Shown in pieces: positions 1 through 8,807 of a DNA stretch of 64,000 nucleotides; the first letter of the stretch is position 1; the number at the start of each line of letters is the position of its first letter. The position numbers and the translations under genes are program-made. Source of the DNA: Streptomyces camelliae. GTDB lineage: Bacteria; Actinomycetota; Actinomycetes; Streptomycetales; Streptomycetaceae. The notes beneath the pieces are model-generated. The model saw only the letters and a list, made by a program, of their open reading frames with translations. It was not told the DNA's origin and ran no database searches. The DNA is taken from NCBI RefSeq assembly GCF_027625935.1, contig NZ_CP115300.1, forward strand, positions 4,216,001 to 4,280,000, given 5' to 3'.

Positions 1-62
1 TCAGAGCACCCCGCCGACCACGACTCCCGCGTCCGCCACGCCGCCGAAGGCCCGGTGGTGTG

Positions 63-596
63 TCAGGAGCCGATGATGTCGAGCCAGAAGGAGGCGATCG
101 TGGCCAGGGCACCGGGGGCGCCCGCGCCGAAGGCGACCACCATGGCCTGCCCGATCGCCACGTCGTAGCGGCCGAGGCCGTGGGACCAGGTCAGCCTGGC
201 GTCGATGCCGGGGATGCTCCGGAGAGGGCCGTACGCGCCCAGGGTGCCGTGCGCTTCGGCGATGGGCATGCCGTCACGCAGGACCCGGGCCCGGCACAGG
301 CCGGTGGGCCGCAGCTCGTAGGTACGCTCGCCCACCACGGCCGTACGGGTACGCGTTCTGCGGCGCAGGGCCCAGCGGCTGTCGCTCCCCCGGCGCGTGG
401 GGATCACCTGCCCGTCGACCTTGATCCAGCCGTGCTCACGGCCGGGCCGCACCGTGACGGGCGGCACGCCGGGTCCCTGGACGAGCGCGATGACAGCGGG
501 CCAGCGGTCATAGCTGATCCGTATCGGCCCGAACGGGCTGTCGGCCGTACGGTGCTGGGAGAGCCGGACGGTACGGCGCTTGCTGAAGATGGACAT
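63..596 (-). CDS. Hypothetical protein, 177 aa
   Basis: I do not recognise this protein. It begins MSIFSKRRTVRLSQHRT and is a soluble-looking, basic, beta-rich sequence with a hydrophobic stretch near the C-terminus (roughly residues 148-172, ending FWLDIIGS), which could be a single membrane anchor. No enzyme motif is visible. The frame has strong third-position GC on the minus strand, which supports real coding. It is transcribed away from the ZIP permease gene and lies just downstream of an RHS-like remnant on the same strand. The first 62 bases of the window lie beyond its stop and contain no gene I can support. Confidence 0.6.
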   Translation of the reverse strand: MSIFSKRRTVRLSQHRTADSPFGPIRISYDRWPAVIALVQGPGVPPVTVRPGREHGWIKVDGQVIPTRRGSDSRWALRRRTRTRTAVVGERTYELRPTGLCRARVLRDGMPIAEAHGTLGAYGPLRSIPGIDARLTWSHGLGRYDVAIGQAMVVAFGAGAPGALATIASFWLDIIGS

Positions 597-915
597 GGTC
601 GTATCGTCTCCGGAGACGGGGAGTTGGGGACAGGACGGGCACGCACGGCGACGCCGACCGTCGCCGGCTGCGGGGTGATGCCGGATCCCAGGACGGGTAC
701 GGCGCGGCTCCTGGCGCAGGTTGCTGATGGGGCATCGCCGGACCCAGCGGGTCCGAGGTCAGGTACGTGCCTGTTTCCGGGTCGTCGTACCGGAAGTAGT
801 CGTAGGACAGGGTCGTCGCCGGGGTCACCGTGGTCCGCCTGCTCCTGGTCGGATCGTGCTCGGCGGACGCGGGACGCACGTAATGACTTCGCCAAGCTTC
901 CACCAAGTCGGCCAC
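508..915 (-). pseudogene. Remnant of an RHS-repeat protein gene
   Basis: The minus-strand frame from a GTG at 915 contains, at positions 804-736, the peptide YDYFRYDDPETGTYLTSDPL followed by GPA. This is very close to the RHS repeat-associated core signature (YRYYDPETGRYLSPDPIGL-type) that precedes the toxin tip of RHS/YD-repeat proteins. No other RHS repeats surround it, the frame is only 135 codons long, and its 3' half overlaps the start of the 177-aa gene. I therefore read it as a fragment of a lost RHS gene. The extent given is the open frame; only about 23 codons are convincingly RHS-like. The stretch 597-989 otherwise holds only the iron-box-like site. Confidence 0.55.
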
Positions 916-924
916 CCTGCCTTG

Positions 925-943
925 TTAGGTAAGGCTTACCTCC
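925..943 (+). promoter_or_regulatory. Iron box (DmdR1/IdeR-type operator) upstream of the ZIP permease
   Basis: TTAGGTAAGGCTTACCTCC matches the 19-bp actinobacterial iron-box consensus (TTAGGTTAGGCTMACCTAA) at about 15 of 19 positions and contains the dyad AGGTAAG-G-CTTACCT. It lies 47 bp upstream of the ZIP permease ATG. DmdR1/IdeR represses iron-acquisition genes when Fe2+ is plentiful. Control of the permease by iron is inferred from the site alone. Confidence 0.75.
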
Positions 944-989
944 TTTACGTTCTGTGGGCTTCTTGTGCACGTCAGACCGGAGTCCCGTC

Positions 990-1844
990 ATGTCCAGCGC
1001 GAACATCACCTTGCTCGGTGCCATCGCAGGCTTCACCATCTACCTCGGCCTGCCCCTCGGCCGCCTGCGCACGCCGACGCCCCGGCTCAAGGCGGGCCTG
1101 AACGCGGTGGCCATCGGCATCCTGGTCTTCCTCGTCTGGGACGTGCTGACCCACGCCTGGGAGCCCACCGACGAGGCGCTCGGCAAGCACGACTGGGGGA
1201 CGGTGGCGTCCGGGGGCCTCACCCTGGTCGCGGGCCTGACCATCGGACTCGCCGGACTCGTCCACTACGACGGCTGGATCGCCCGCCGCCGCAAGGCCGC
1301 CGTGGACCGCGCCGCCGCCGCCCGGTCCGCGGGCCCCGGCGCGGCCGCCTCCGCCGAACTGGCCGAAGCGGCGCCGAAGGTCCGCAGTCAGGCGAGCTCG
1401 CTCGCGCTGATGATCGCCACCGGCATCGGACTGCACAACTTCGCCGAGGGCCTGGCCATCGGCAACTCCGCCGCCCAGGGCGAACTCTCCCTCGCCGTGC
1501 TGCTGATCGTCGGCTTCGGCCTGCACAACGCCACCGAAGGCTTCGGCATCGTCGCCCCGCTGGCCGCCGAGGGCGAACGCCCCTCCTGGCTCACCCTGCT
1601 GTGGCTCGGCCTGATCGGCGGCGGCCCCACCTTCCTCGGCACGGTCGTCGGCCAGCACCTCGTCAACGACACCCTGTCCATCGCCTTCCTCGGCCTCGCC
1701 GCGGGCTCGATCCTCTACGTCGTCATCGAGCTGCTGGCCGTGGCCCGTAAGGCCGGCTTCAAGACGCTCACCACCTGGTGCATCCTCCTCGGCCTCCTGC
1801 TCGGCTTCGCCACCGACGCCGTCGTCACGGCCGCGGGCGCCTGA
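990..1844 (+). CDS. ZIP family metal (Zn/Fe/Mn) permease
   Basis: A polytopic inner-membrane protein of 284 aa that should import a divalent metal into the cytoplasm. Both ZIP signatures are visible: LHNFAEGLAIG in the fourth helix and LHNATEGFGI in the fifth, with the His and Glu residues that line the metal path. A short positively charged cytoplasmic loop (IARRRKAAVDRAAAARS) replaces the His-rich loop of many ZIPs. I chose ATG 990 because GGAG lies 7-8 bases upstream; an in-frame GTG at 954 would add 12 residues without a ribosome site. An iron box 47 bp upstream suggests iron-dependent expression. Substrate choice among Fe, Mn and Zn cannot be read from the sequence. Confidence 0.88.
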   Translation: MSSANITLLGAIAGFTIYLGLPLGRLRTPTPRLKAGLNAVAIGILVFLVWDVLTHAWEPTDEALGKHDWGTVASGGLTLVAGLTIGLAGLVHYDGWIARRRKAAVDRAAAARSAGPGAAASAELAEAAPKVRSQASSLALMIATGIGLHNFAEGLAIGNSAAQGELSLAVLLIVGFGLHNATEGFGIVAPLAAEGERPSWLTLLWLGLIGGGPTFLGTVVGQHLVNDTLSIAFLGLAAGSILYVVIELLAVARKAGFKTLTTWCILLGLLLGFATDAVVTAAGA

Positions 1845-2000
1845 GCAGTACCCAAGTCCCCTGTTTGACCCCCTGTTTCCCCCAAGTTTGCGTCCACCCC
1901 CTGGACACCTCACTACTCGTCAGTAAGGTTCGGGCGGCGGGCCGTCTCGGCCCGGTGAGTGAGACGGACGAGGCGAACGCCTTGGTGGACAGGGGGATTC

Positions 2001-3737
2001 ATGGGTGGGATCAGTCGGCGTCGGTTGGTCGCGGGGATGGCCGGGGCGGGAGCCGGTGTCGCGCTGTGGCCGGGGCGGGCCGCGGCGCGGGAGCGGGCCC
2101 TGACGCGCAGTGCCGAGCGGGCCGTGCGGATCGGCGGGACCACGCTGGAGCAGGTGGCCATGCCCGTGGGGGACGGTGCGTACAAGCGGCTGGTGGCCGG
2201 GCCCGGGTGGCCGTTGGTGGTGCGGGGTGAGCTGGCCGGGGCCGACGGCGGGCGGGACGCGCGGCGGGCCGGGCTCGCCTCCTTCGTGCAGTTCACCGAT
2301 CTGCATCTGACGGACACCGAGTCGCCGGTGCGGTTCGAGTATCTGGCGCGGTTCAACGACAGTGCGCACCGGCCGCAGGAGACGCTGACCGTGCGGGGCG
2401 CCTCGTCGCTCGTCGAGCGGGTCAACGCGGTGCGGCAAGGGCCCTACACGGGGCTGCCGTTCTCCTTCGTCATGGCCACCGGGGACAACACCGACAACCA
2501 CGAGCGGATCGAGCTCGACTGGTATCTCACCGTCATGAGCGGCGGGCGGATCACTCCGAACAGTGGGGATCCCGGGCGGTACGAGGGGGTGCAGAACTCC
2601 GGGAGCGGGATGTACTGGAATCCCGAGTCCGGGCTTCAGGACGCCTACAAGGCCAAGGGGTTGCCGCTGATTCCCGGGCTGCTCAGCTCCGCCATCCGGC
2701 CCTTCGACGCGCCCGGGCTGAGCGTGCCCTGGTACACCACGGTCGGCAACCACGACGACAGCATCGAGGGCAGCCTGCCCGATCTGGGACTGCTGAACGA
2801 CCTCTACACCGGGGCGCGGAAGGTCGAGGGGTGTGACGACGCCACCGCCCGGCAGCTCGCGGACGCCCTGCTGCACGATCCCGGTGAGGCCGTCCTCCTG
2901 CTCGGCAAGCTGCTGGCCGGCGGCGGTGCCCTCCGTACCGTGACGCCCGACGAGCGGCGGCACCCGTTCACGCCCGCCGAGTTCGCCCGCGCCCACCTCG
3001 ACCCCGCGCACACCGGCGCCGGTCCCGTCGGGCACGGGTTCAGCCAGGAGTCCGCCGACAGCGGGCGGCTCTACTACACCTTCGACCTCGCCGACAACGT
3101 CCTCGGCATCAGCCTCGACACCACCAACCGCGCCGGATTCGCCGACGGTTCCCTCGGTACGGCGCAGCTGCACTGGCTGGAGTCGGTCCTCAAGGCCAAC
3201 AGCGGGCACTGGTACGACGGTGACGGGCATGTCGTGCGAGGCGGATCCCAGAGCCGGCTCGTCGTGGTGTTCAGCCACCACACCAGCGGCACCATGGGGA
3301 ACCTGCTGCCCGATCCGTACCGGCTCTTCGAGGGGCGGCACAGCGGGGCCGAGCTGGTCGCCCTGCTCCAGCGGTTCCCGAACGTCGTGGCCTGGGTCAA
3401 CGGGCACACCCACACCAACCAGATCATCCCGCACGGCCACAGCATCCCGGAGCGGGCCTTCTGGGAGATCAACACCGCCTCTCACGTGGACTATCCGCAC
3501 CACGCCCGGATCATCGAGATCGCCGACAACCACGACGGCACCCTCTCGCTGTTCACCACCCTCATCGAGTCCGCCGCCCCCTACCGGACCGACTTCGCCG
3601 ACACCTCCGACCCCGGCCTCGCCGCCCTGTACCGCGAACTCGCCTACAACGACCCCTACGCCACCCCCGCCACCCGCATCGGCACCGCCGCCGACCACAA
3701 CACCGAGCTGCTCCTCACCAGGCCGGCCACCACCTGA
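2001..3737 (+). CDS. Tat-exported metallophosphoesterase (TIGR03767-like)
   Basis: A 578-aa calcineurin-like phosphoesterase. ATG 2001 has AGGGGG just upstream and gives a clean twin-arginine signal (GGISRRRLVAGMAGAGAG, then Ala-rich with a likely cut after RAAA). In-frame codons from 1959 would bury this signal. Metal-binding motifs follow in order: FTDLHLTD, MATGDNTDNHE, VGNHDD, FSHH and WVNGHTHTNQ, so both metal sites look complete. The protein is probably a secreted or cell-surface phosphohydrolase; it resembles the actinobacterial family called TIGR03767 (PPA1498), whose substrate is unknown to me. It stands alone between the ZIP gene and the SEDS gene, in the same orientation. Confidence 0.82.
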   Translation: MGGISRRRLVAGMAGAGAGVALWPGRAAARERALTRSAERAVRIGGTTLEQVAMPVGDGAYKRLVAGPGWPLVVRGELAGADGGRDARRAGLASFVQFTDLHLTDTESPVRFEYLARFNDSAHRPQETLTVRGASSLVERVNAVRQGPYTGLPFSFVMATGDNTDNHERIELDWYLTVMSGGRITPNSGDPGRYEGVQNSGSGMYWNPESGLQDAYKAKGLPLIPGLLSSAIRPFDAPGLSVPWYTTVGNHDDSIEGSLPDLGLLNDLYTGARKVEGCDDATARQLADALLHDPGEAVLLLGKLLAGGGALRTVTPDERRHPFTPAEFARAHLDPAHTGAGPVGHGFSQESADSGRLYYTFDLADNVLGISLDTTNRAGFADGSLGTAQLHWLESVLKANSGHWYDGDGHVVRGGSQSRLVVVFSHHTSGTMGNLLPDPYRLFEGRHSGAELVALLQRFPNVVAWVNGHTHTNQIIPHGHSIPERAFWEINTASHVDYPHHARIIEIADNHDGTLSLFTTLIESAAPYRTDFADTSDPGLAALYRELAYNDPYATPATRIGTAADHNTELLLTRPATT

Positions 3738-3834
3738 CTCTTACCTTCCCGCACGCGTGACATTTGCTGTCTTACGCAACTGCGCAGCTAGCATTTCGGC
3801 GACCAGGCAGGTGGGCAGGCCGGAGGCTGCTGAC

Positions 3835-5034
3835 ATGACCAGCGTGAAAAGCTTCTCCGTCTCGGGGTACGGGCCCGAACGGCCCCGGTGGACGCGGCTC
3901 CTCGCCCGCGATTCCGTGGTCCGGCGGCTGGACTGGCCCATACTCCTGTCGGCGCTCGCGCTGTCGTTCATCGGCTCGCTGCTCGTCTACTCGGCGACCC
4001 GGAACCGCACCGCCATCAACCAGGGAGACCCGCACTACTTCCTGGTCCGGCATCTGATGAACCTCGGCATCGGGTTCGTCCTGATGACCGGCACCCTCTG
4101 GCTGGGCCACCGCGCCCTGCGCAACGCGGTGCCGGTCCTCTACGGCCTGTCCCTGGCGGGCGTGCTGGCGGTGCTCACCCCGCTCGGCGCGACCATCAAC
4201 GGCAACCGCAACTGGATCGTGCTGGGCGGCGGGTTCTCGCTCCAGCCCTCGGAGTTCGTGAAGGTCTCGATCATCCTGGGCATGGCGATGCTGCTGTCCG
4301 CGCAGGTCGACGCCGGTGACCGGCCGTATCCCGACAGCCGCACCGTGATCCAGGCGCTGGGGCTGGCCGCCGTACCGATCATGGTCGTCATGATGATGCC
4401 CGACCTCGGCTCGACGATGGTCATGACCGTGACGATCCTGGGCGTGCTGCTCGCCTCCGGCGCCTCCAACCGGTGGATCTTCGGGCTGCTCTCCGTCGGG
4501 GTGCTCGGCGCGGTCGCCATCTGGCAGTTGCATCTGCTGGACCAGTACCAGATCAACCGCTTCGCCGCCTTCGCCGATCCGAGCCTGGACCCCTCCGGCG
4601 TCGGCTACAACACCAATCAGGCCCGGATCGCCATCGGCTCCGGCGGCCTGATGGGGCAGGGGCTCTTCCACGGGGCGCAGACCACCGGGCAGTTCGTGCC
4701 GGAGCAGCAGACCGACTTCGTCTACACGGTCGCCGGGGAGGAGCTGGGCTTCGCCGGCGGCATCCTGATCATCGGCCTGATCGGGGTCATCCTGTGGCGG
4801 GCCTGCCGTATCGCGCGCGAGTCGACCGAGCTGTACAGCACGATCGTGGCCGCCGGGATCGTCGCCTGGTTCGCCTTCCAGTCCTTCGAGAACATCGGGA
4901 TGGCGCTCGGCATCATGCCGGTGGCGGGCATCCCGCTGCCCTTCGTCTCCTACGGCGGCTCGTCCATGTTCGCGGTGTGGGTGGCCGTGGGGCTGCTGCA
5001 GTCGATCAAGGTCCAGCGGCCGGTGCGGGCCTGA
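3835..5034 (+). CDS. SEDS-family peptidoglycan glycosyltransferase, RodA/FtsW-like
   Basis: A 399-aa polytopic membrane protein of the SEDS family, which polymerises lipid II into glycan strands together with a class B PBP. Diagnostic segments are NGNRNWIVLGG, LQPSEFVKVSIILGMAMLL, PDLGSTMVM, the loop GQGLFHGAQTTGQFVPEQQT with DFVYTVAGEELGF, and the C-terminal GIPLPFVSYGGSSM. ATG 3835 is preceded by CGGAGG at 8-base spacing. It is more RodA-like than FtsW-like, but I cannot assign it to elongation, division or sporulation. It converges with uppP, which recycles the undecaprenyl carrier used by the same pathway. Confidence 0.88.
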   Translation: MTSVKSFSVSGYGPERPRWTRLLARDSVVRRLDWPILLSALALSFIGSLLVYSATRNRTAINQGDPHYFLVRHLMNLGIGFVLMTGTLWLGHRALRNAVPVLYGLSLAGVLAVLTPLGATINGNRNWIVLGGGFSLQPSEFVKVSIILGMAMLLSAQVDAGDRPYPDSRTVIQALGLAAVPIMVVMMMPDLGSTMVMTVTILGVLLASGASNRWIFGLLSVGVLGAVAIWQLHLLDQYQINRFAAFADPSLDPSGVGYNTNQARIAIGSGGLMGQGLFHGAQTTGQFVPEQQTDFVYTVAGEELGFAGGILIIGLIGVILWRACRIARESTELYSTIVAAGIVAWFAFQSFENIGMALGIMPVAGIPLPFVSYGGSSMFAVWVAVGLLQSIKVQRPVRA

Positions 5035-5047
5035 CGCCGGCCCGCAC
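5023..5047. terminator. Bidirectional hairpin between the SEDS gene and uppP
   Basis: GTGCGGGCC / GGCCCGCAC form a 9-bp perfect stem with a 7-base loop. It spans the stop codon of the SEDS gene and ends 9 bases before the stop of the convergent uppP gene. There is no U-tract, as is common in Streptomyces. Confidence 0.6.
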
Positions 5048-5055
5048 GCGCGGGG

Positions 5056-5976
5056 TCAGGCGAGGGTGAAGTAGGCCAGGCTGCCGAGGCCCGCGACGGA
5101 GCAGTAGATCGCGAACGGGATCAGGGTGCGGTCCTCGAAATAGCGCACGAGGAAGCGGGTGGCGAGGTAGGCCGCCACGAACGCGGCCACGCTGCCCGCC
5201 AGCAGCGGACCGCGCAGGCCGTTGCCCTGCGGGCCGAGCAGCGGCGGCAGCTTGAGCAGCGCGGCGCCGCCGATCACCGGCGTGGCGAGCAGGAACGCGA
5301 AGCGCGCGGAGTCCTCGTGGCCCAGGCCCTTGAAGATGCCCGCGCTGATGGTGGAGCCGGAGCGGCTGATGCCGGGGCAGAGGGCGAGGATCTGGGCCGC
5401 GCCGATCGTCACGGCCTGCCGGATCGTCATCCGGGTGATCCGCAGGTCCGACTGCTCGTCCGCGGACAGATGCTCCTCGCCGGGGGCGACGGCGGCTCCG
5501 GCCCGCCGGCGGCCGGTCCCGCCGCGCCGCAGCTGCTCGGTGACGAAGAGCACGATGCCGTTGAGCGCCAGGAAGATCGCGGTCGGGACGGGCTTGCCGA
5601 GCGTCGTACGGAACACCTTGTCGAGCGCGACGCCCGCGACCGCGACCGGGACGCACGCGGTGATGATCAGCCAGGCGAGTTTCTGGTCGACGGTCTCGAT
5701 CCGGCGCTGGGTGATCGACGTGGTCAGGCCGCGGATCACCCGCACCCAGTCCCGCCAGAAGTAGACGACGAGGGCGAGCGCGGTGGCCAGATGGAGGCCG
5801 ACCAGCTCGTTGAGGTACAGGGATCCGTCGGCGGAGACGTCGAGGTCGTGCTTCCAGTGCCCGCCCAGCAGCGCGGGTATCAGGATGCTGTGCCCCAGGC
5901 TGGAGACGGGGAACAGTTCGGTGACGCCTTGCAGCAGGCCCACGCCCACGGCTTCGGGATAGGTCAGAACGGACAT
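5056..5976 (-). CDS. uppP: Undecaprenyl-diphosphatase UppP (BacA family)
   Basis: An integral membrane enzyme of 306 aa that removes a phosphate from undecaprenyl pyrophosphate to recycle the lipid carrier for peptidoglycan and teichoic acid synthesis; it confers some bacitracin tolerance. Family motifs are present: GLLQGVTELFPVSSLGH near the N-terminus and CPGISRSGSTISAG in the second half (PGxSRSGxT), with the repeated hydrophobic helices expected. Length is slightly above the usual 270-280 aa because of an Arg/Gly-rich linker around residues 160-180. It follows mgtA on the same strand after 152 bp, so it probably has its own promoter; that gap holds the dyad listed at 6062. Confidence 0.93.
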   Translation of the reverse strand: MSVLTYPEAVGVGLLQGVTELFPVSSLGHSILIPALLGGHWKHDLDVSADGSLYLNELVGLHLATALALVVYFWRDWVRVIRGLTTSITQRRIETVDQKLAWLIITACVPVAVAGVALDKVFRTTLGKPVPTAIFLALNGIVLFVTEQLRRGGTGRRRAGAAVAPGEEHLSADEQSDLRITRMTIRQAVTIGAAQILALCPGISRSGSTISAGIFKGLGHEDSARFAFLLATPVIGGAALLKLPPLLGPQGNGLRGPLLAGSVAAFVAAYLATRFLVRYFEDRTLIPFAIYCSVAGLGSLAYFTLA

Positions 5977-6061
5977 CGGCCGGCCTTCGACTCCAGGTGC
6001 GCGACAAGGGATGGAGCCGGGGACAGCACGCGCGAGGGGCGGCTCCGCGCGCAGAAGCTAC

Positions 6062-6073
6062 TACACGAGTGTA
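6062..6073. promoter_or_regulatory. TACAC-GA-GTGTA dyad upstream of uppP
   Basis: TACACGAGTGTA, flanked as CTACTACACGAGTGTAAAA, is a symmetric element 86-97 bp upstream of the uppP start. It resembles operators of BlaI/CopY-type repressors (TACA...TGTA cores within TACTACA...TGTAGTA). The resemblance is suggestive only. Confidence 0.35.
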
Positions 6074-6128
6074 AAAACGCGGACAGGTCGCACGAAGCGG
6101 CCCGTTCACCGCCTCCGTCCCGGGAACG

Positions 6129-8807
6129 TCAGCGCGGAAAACGACCGCTTTCCACCCATTCGTCCCGGCCGATGAGGTGCCGTTCCTGGCGGGTGCGGGC
6201 CAGGACGAGCGCGGCGGCGTACAGCGCGAGGACGACGGTGAGAAGCAGGTAATACTCCGGTGGCAATGCGGTCAGACCGAGCGGCGGGCCGAGCGGGGAC
6301 GGCGGCAGGAGCACGCCGATGACCGCCAGGGCGCCCGCCGTCCAGCCCACCGGGCCGGGCGGGCGGTCCTCGAACAGCCGGCGGCCGGTGCGCAGCAGCA
6401 GCATCACCAGGCTCTGGGTGATCAGGTTCTCGGTGAACCAGCCGGAGTGGAACACCGCCTCGTCCTCCCCCGGCCCCCGGCCGTGCAGGGCGAGCGCCAG
6501 GACGCCGAAGGTCGCGAGGTCGGCCGCCGCGTTGAGGATGCCGAACCCGGTGATGAAGCGCAGCAGGGCGCGCGGGTCGAGGCGGGCCGGGCGGCGCAGC
6601 ACGGCCGGGTGGGGGCGGTCGTAGGCGAAGGCGAGCTGCACCGTGTCGAAGCACAGGTTCTGCACCAGCACCTGGGCCGGAAGCATCGGCAGGAAGGGCA
6701 GCAGCAGGCCGGCGGCGAGCATCGCGACGACGTTGCCGAGGTTCGACGACAGGGTGATGCGCAGATACGTGGCGATGTTGCCGCCGCTCAGCCGGCCCGC
6801 GGCGATGGCGTGGCCGACGGCCGTGAGGTCCTTCTCGGCGAGCACCACGTCGGCGCCCTCGCGGGCCACGTCGGTGGCGTCGCGCGGGGCGATGCCGACG
6901 TCGGCCGCCCACAGCGCGGACACGTCGTTGACGCCGTCCCCGAGGAAGCCCACCGTGTGCCCGCCGGTGCGCAGCGCGGCGCTGATCCGCGCCTTGTGTT
7001 CCGGGGTGCAGCGGGCGAAGACCGTCGTACGGGCGGCCAGTCGGGCCAGTTCGGCGTCGGTCAGGCTGTCGGTGCGGTCGGCGGTGACCACCGCGTCCGC
7101 ACCGAGCACGATGCCCAGGTCGCGGCAGGCGCGCGCGGCGGTGCCCGGGTGGTCGCCGGTGAGGATCTTGACGGTGACGCCCCGGTCGGCGAGCGCGGCC
7201 AGGGCCGGCGCGGCGGTGGGCGCGAGGGCGTCGCGCAGGGTGACCAAACCCTGGAAGTCCAGGCCGCGTTCGTCGGCCGGGGTGTAGTCGCGCAGCCGGG
7301 CCGGGCGTTCGGCGGTGGCGACCGCCAGCACCCGCAGGCCGTCCCGCGCGGCCCGGTCCGCGAGCTCGGTCAGCCGCCGCGTCTCCTCCGGCCGCAGGGC
7401 GCAGCGCTCCAGGACGGCTTCCACGGCGCCCTTGACGACAAGGGTGTGCGTGCCCAGCCGGCCGGGGGTGCGCACCACGGCCGTGGACAGCCGGCGCACG
7501 GGGTCGAACGGCAGCGCCGCGATCCCGTCGTACGCCATGAGGCCGTCCTCGTCGGCCGCGTCCAGGACCGCCTCGTCCAGGGCGTCGGGCGCGGGCAGTT
7601 CGGCCAGTTGCAGGGTCCACCAGGCGTTGACGGCGGCCCAGTGCACCGCCTCGGGGGCGTCCCCGCCGGCCGCGTCCAGGCCCCGCTCGACCACCGGCCG
7701 GTCCTGGGTGAGGGTGCCCGTCTTGTCCAGGCACAGCACGTCGACCGCGCCCAGGTCGTGCAGGGCCGGGAGCCGTTTGACGATCACCCCGTGCGCGCGG
7801 GCCAGCAGCGCCGCCCCGCGCGCCAGACAGGTGGTCACGACGACCGGCAGCATCTCCGGCGTCAGCCCCACCGCCACCGCCACCGCGAACGGCAGGGTCT
7901 CCAGGCCCCGGTCGCGCAGCGCCGCGTTGGCCATCAGCACCAGGGGCGGGGTGAGCAGCATGAACCGGATCAGGATCCACGAGATGCCGTACACCGACCG
8001 GTCGAAGGCGCTCGCCTCGCGCTGCCCTGCCGTACGGTCGTGAGCCGCCGCGAACCGGGTGCGCCCGCCGGTGTCCACCACGACCGCGGTAGCGCTGCCG
8101 GTGGCGACGCTGCTGCCCTGGAAGCACAGCTGCGGCTGCTCGAACACCGCGCCCCGGGCCGGCCCGGCGACGTCCCCCGCGTGCTTCGCGACGGGGACCG
8201 ACTCCCCGGTCAGCGCCGCCTGATGCACCGTGAGACCCCGTGCGCGCAGCAGCCGTACGTCCGCCGGGACCAGGTCCCCCGGGCCGAGCTGGACGATGTC
8301 GCCGGGGACCAGTTCCTCCACCGGGACCTCCCGGGCGACGGGTGCCGCGTCCTCGGCGGCCCGCCGCAGCACGGAGGAGGTGGTGGCGACCAGCTCGCGC
8401 AGACGGTCCATGGACCGGTCGGCGCGGTACTCGCCGGAGGCCCGCAGCACACTGCTGGTCACGACCAGCACGAGGATCACACAGGCGGTGGACCAGGCGA
8501 ACACGGCGGCGGAGACCAGGGCGAGGCACAGCAGCACCGCGGTGAACGGATCGCGCAGGCCCCGCAGCAGCAGCCGCGGCCAGGAGGCGTCCCGGCGGGC
8601 CGGCAGCGTGTTCGCCCCGACCCGGCCCAGGCGGAGCGCGGCCTCGTCCTCCGTCAGCCCGCGCGGCCCGGTGTCCAGCCGCCGCAGCACCTGCAGCGCG
8701 GTCGCCGCACCCGCTTCCCCGGGCTCACTCGCGGCCGGCGCTTCGGGCACGGCCCCCGACACCGGCGTCCCGGCGTCCTCTCCCCAGGCCGGGGCGATCC
8801 TAGGCAC
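6129..8807 (-). CDS. mgtA: P-type Mg2+-importing ATPase, MgtA-like
   Basis: A P3B-type ATPase of 892 aa that imports Mg2+ into the cytoplasm. Landmarks in order: an N-terminal cation-ATPase domain, the actuator loop ALTGESVPVAK (about residue 200), the phosphorylation site LDKTGTLTQDRP (Asp near 359), the nucleotide-domain KGAVEAVLERC, the hinge FLGDGVNDVSAL (near 620), and the MgtA-specific C-terminal part LPFLPMLPAQVLVQNLCFDT followed by QLAFAYDRPHPAVLRRP. Length fits MgtA/MgtB. The start codon lies inside the end of the upstream arsR-type gene (8-bp overlap), so the two are co-translated. The N-terminus has an Ala/Pro-rich extension. Mg2+ specificity rests on family resemblance. Confidence 0.88.
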   Translation of the reverse strand: MPRIAPAWGEDAGTPVSGAVPEAPAASEPGEAGAATALQVLRRLDTGPRGLTEDEAALRLGRVGANTLPARRDASWPRLLLRGLRDPFTAVLLCLALVSAAVFAWSTACVILVLVVTSSVLRASGEYRADRSMDRLRELVATTSSVLRRAAEDAAPVAREVPVEELVPGDIVQLGPGDLVPADVRLLRARGLTVHQAALTGESVPVAKHAGDVAGPARGAVFEQPQLCFQGSSVATGSATAVVVDTGGRTRFAAAHDRTAGQREASAFDRSVYGISWILIRFMLLTPPLVLMANAALRDRGLETLPFAVAVAVGLTPEMLPVVVTTCLARGAALLARAHGVIVKRLPALHDLGAVDVLCLDKTGTLTQDRPVVERGLDAAGGDAPEAVHWAAVNAWWTLQLAELPAPDALDEAVLDAADEDGLMAYDGIAALPFDPVRRLSTAVVRTPGRLGTHTLVVKGAVEAVLERCALRPEETRRLTELADRAARDGLRVLAVATAERPARLRDYTPADERGLDFQGLVTLRDALAPTAAPALAALADRGVTVKILTGDHPGTAARACRDLGIVLGADAVVTADRTDSLTDAELARLAARTTVFARCTPEHKARISAALRTGGHTVGFLGDGVNDVSALWAADVGIAPRDATDVAREGADVVLAEKDLTAVGHAIAAGRLSGGNIATYLRITLSSNLGNVVAMLAAGLLLPFLPMLPAQVLVQNLCFDTVQLAFAYDRPHPAVLRRPARLDPRALLRFITGFGILNAAADLATFGVLALALHGRGPGEDEAVFHSGWFTENLITQSLVMLLLRTGRRLFEDRPPGPVGWTAGALAVIGVLLPPSPLGPPLGLTALPPEYYLLLTVVLALYAAALVLARTRQERHLIGRDEWVESGRFPR

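Noticed and set aside
1..62. Minus-strand frame ending in TGA at position 1-3 (AFGGVADAGVVVGGVL)
   Set aside because: Too short, with no start codon or partner. It may be chance or the end of a shifted frame of the 177-aa gene.
3768..3800. TTGCTG...TAGCAT as a promoter of the SEDS gene
   Set aside because: Spacing is 19 bp and the -35 is weak. I could not separate it from chance in this AT-richer spacer.
3220..3834. Long open frame reading into the SEDS gene from inside the phosphoesterase gene
   Set aside because: The upstream part is Pro/Ser/Thr-rich shadow coding of the phosphoesterase. A clear ribosome site at 3821-3826 fixes the real start at 3835.
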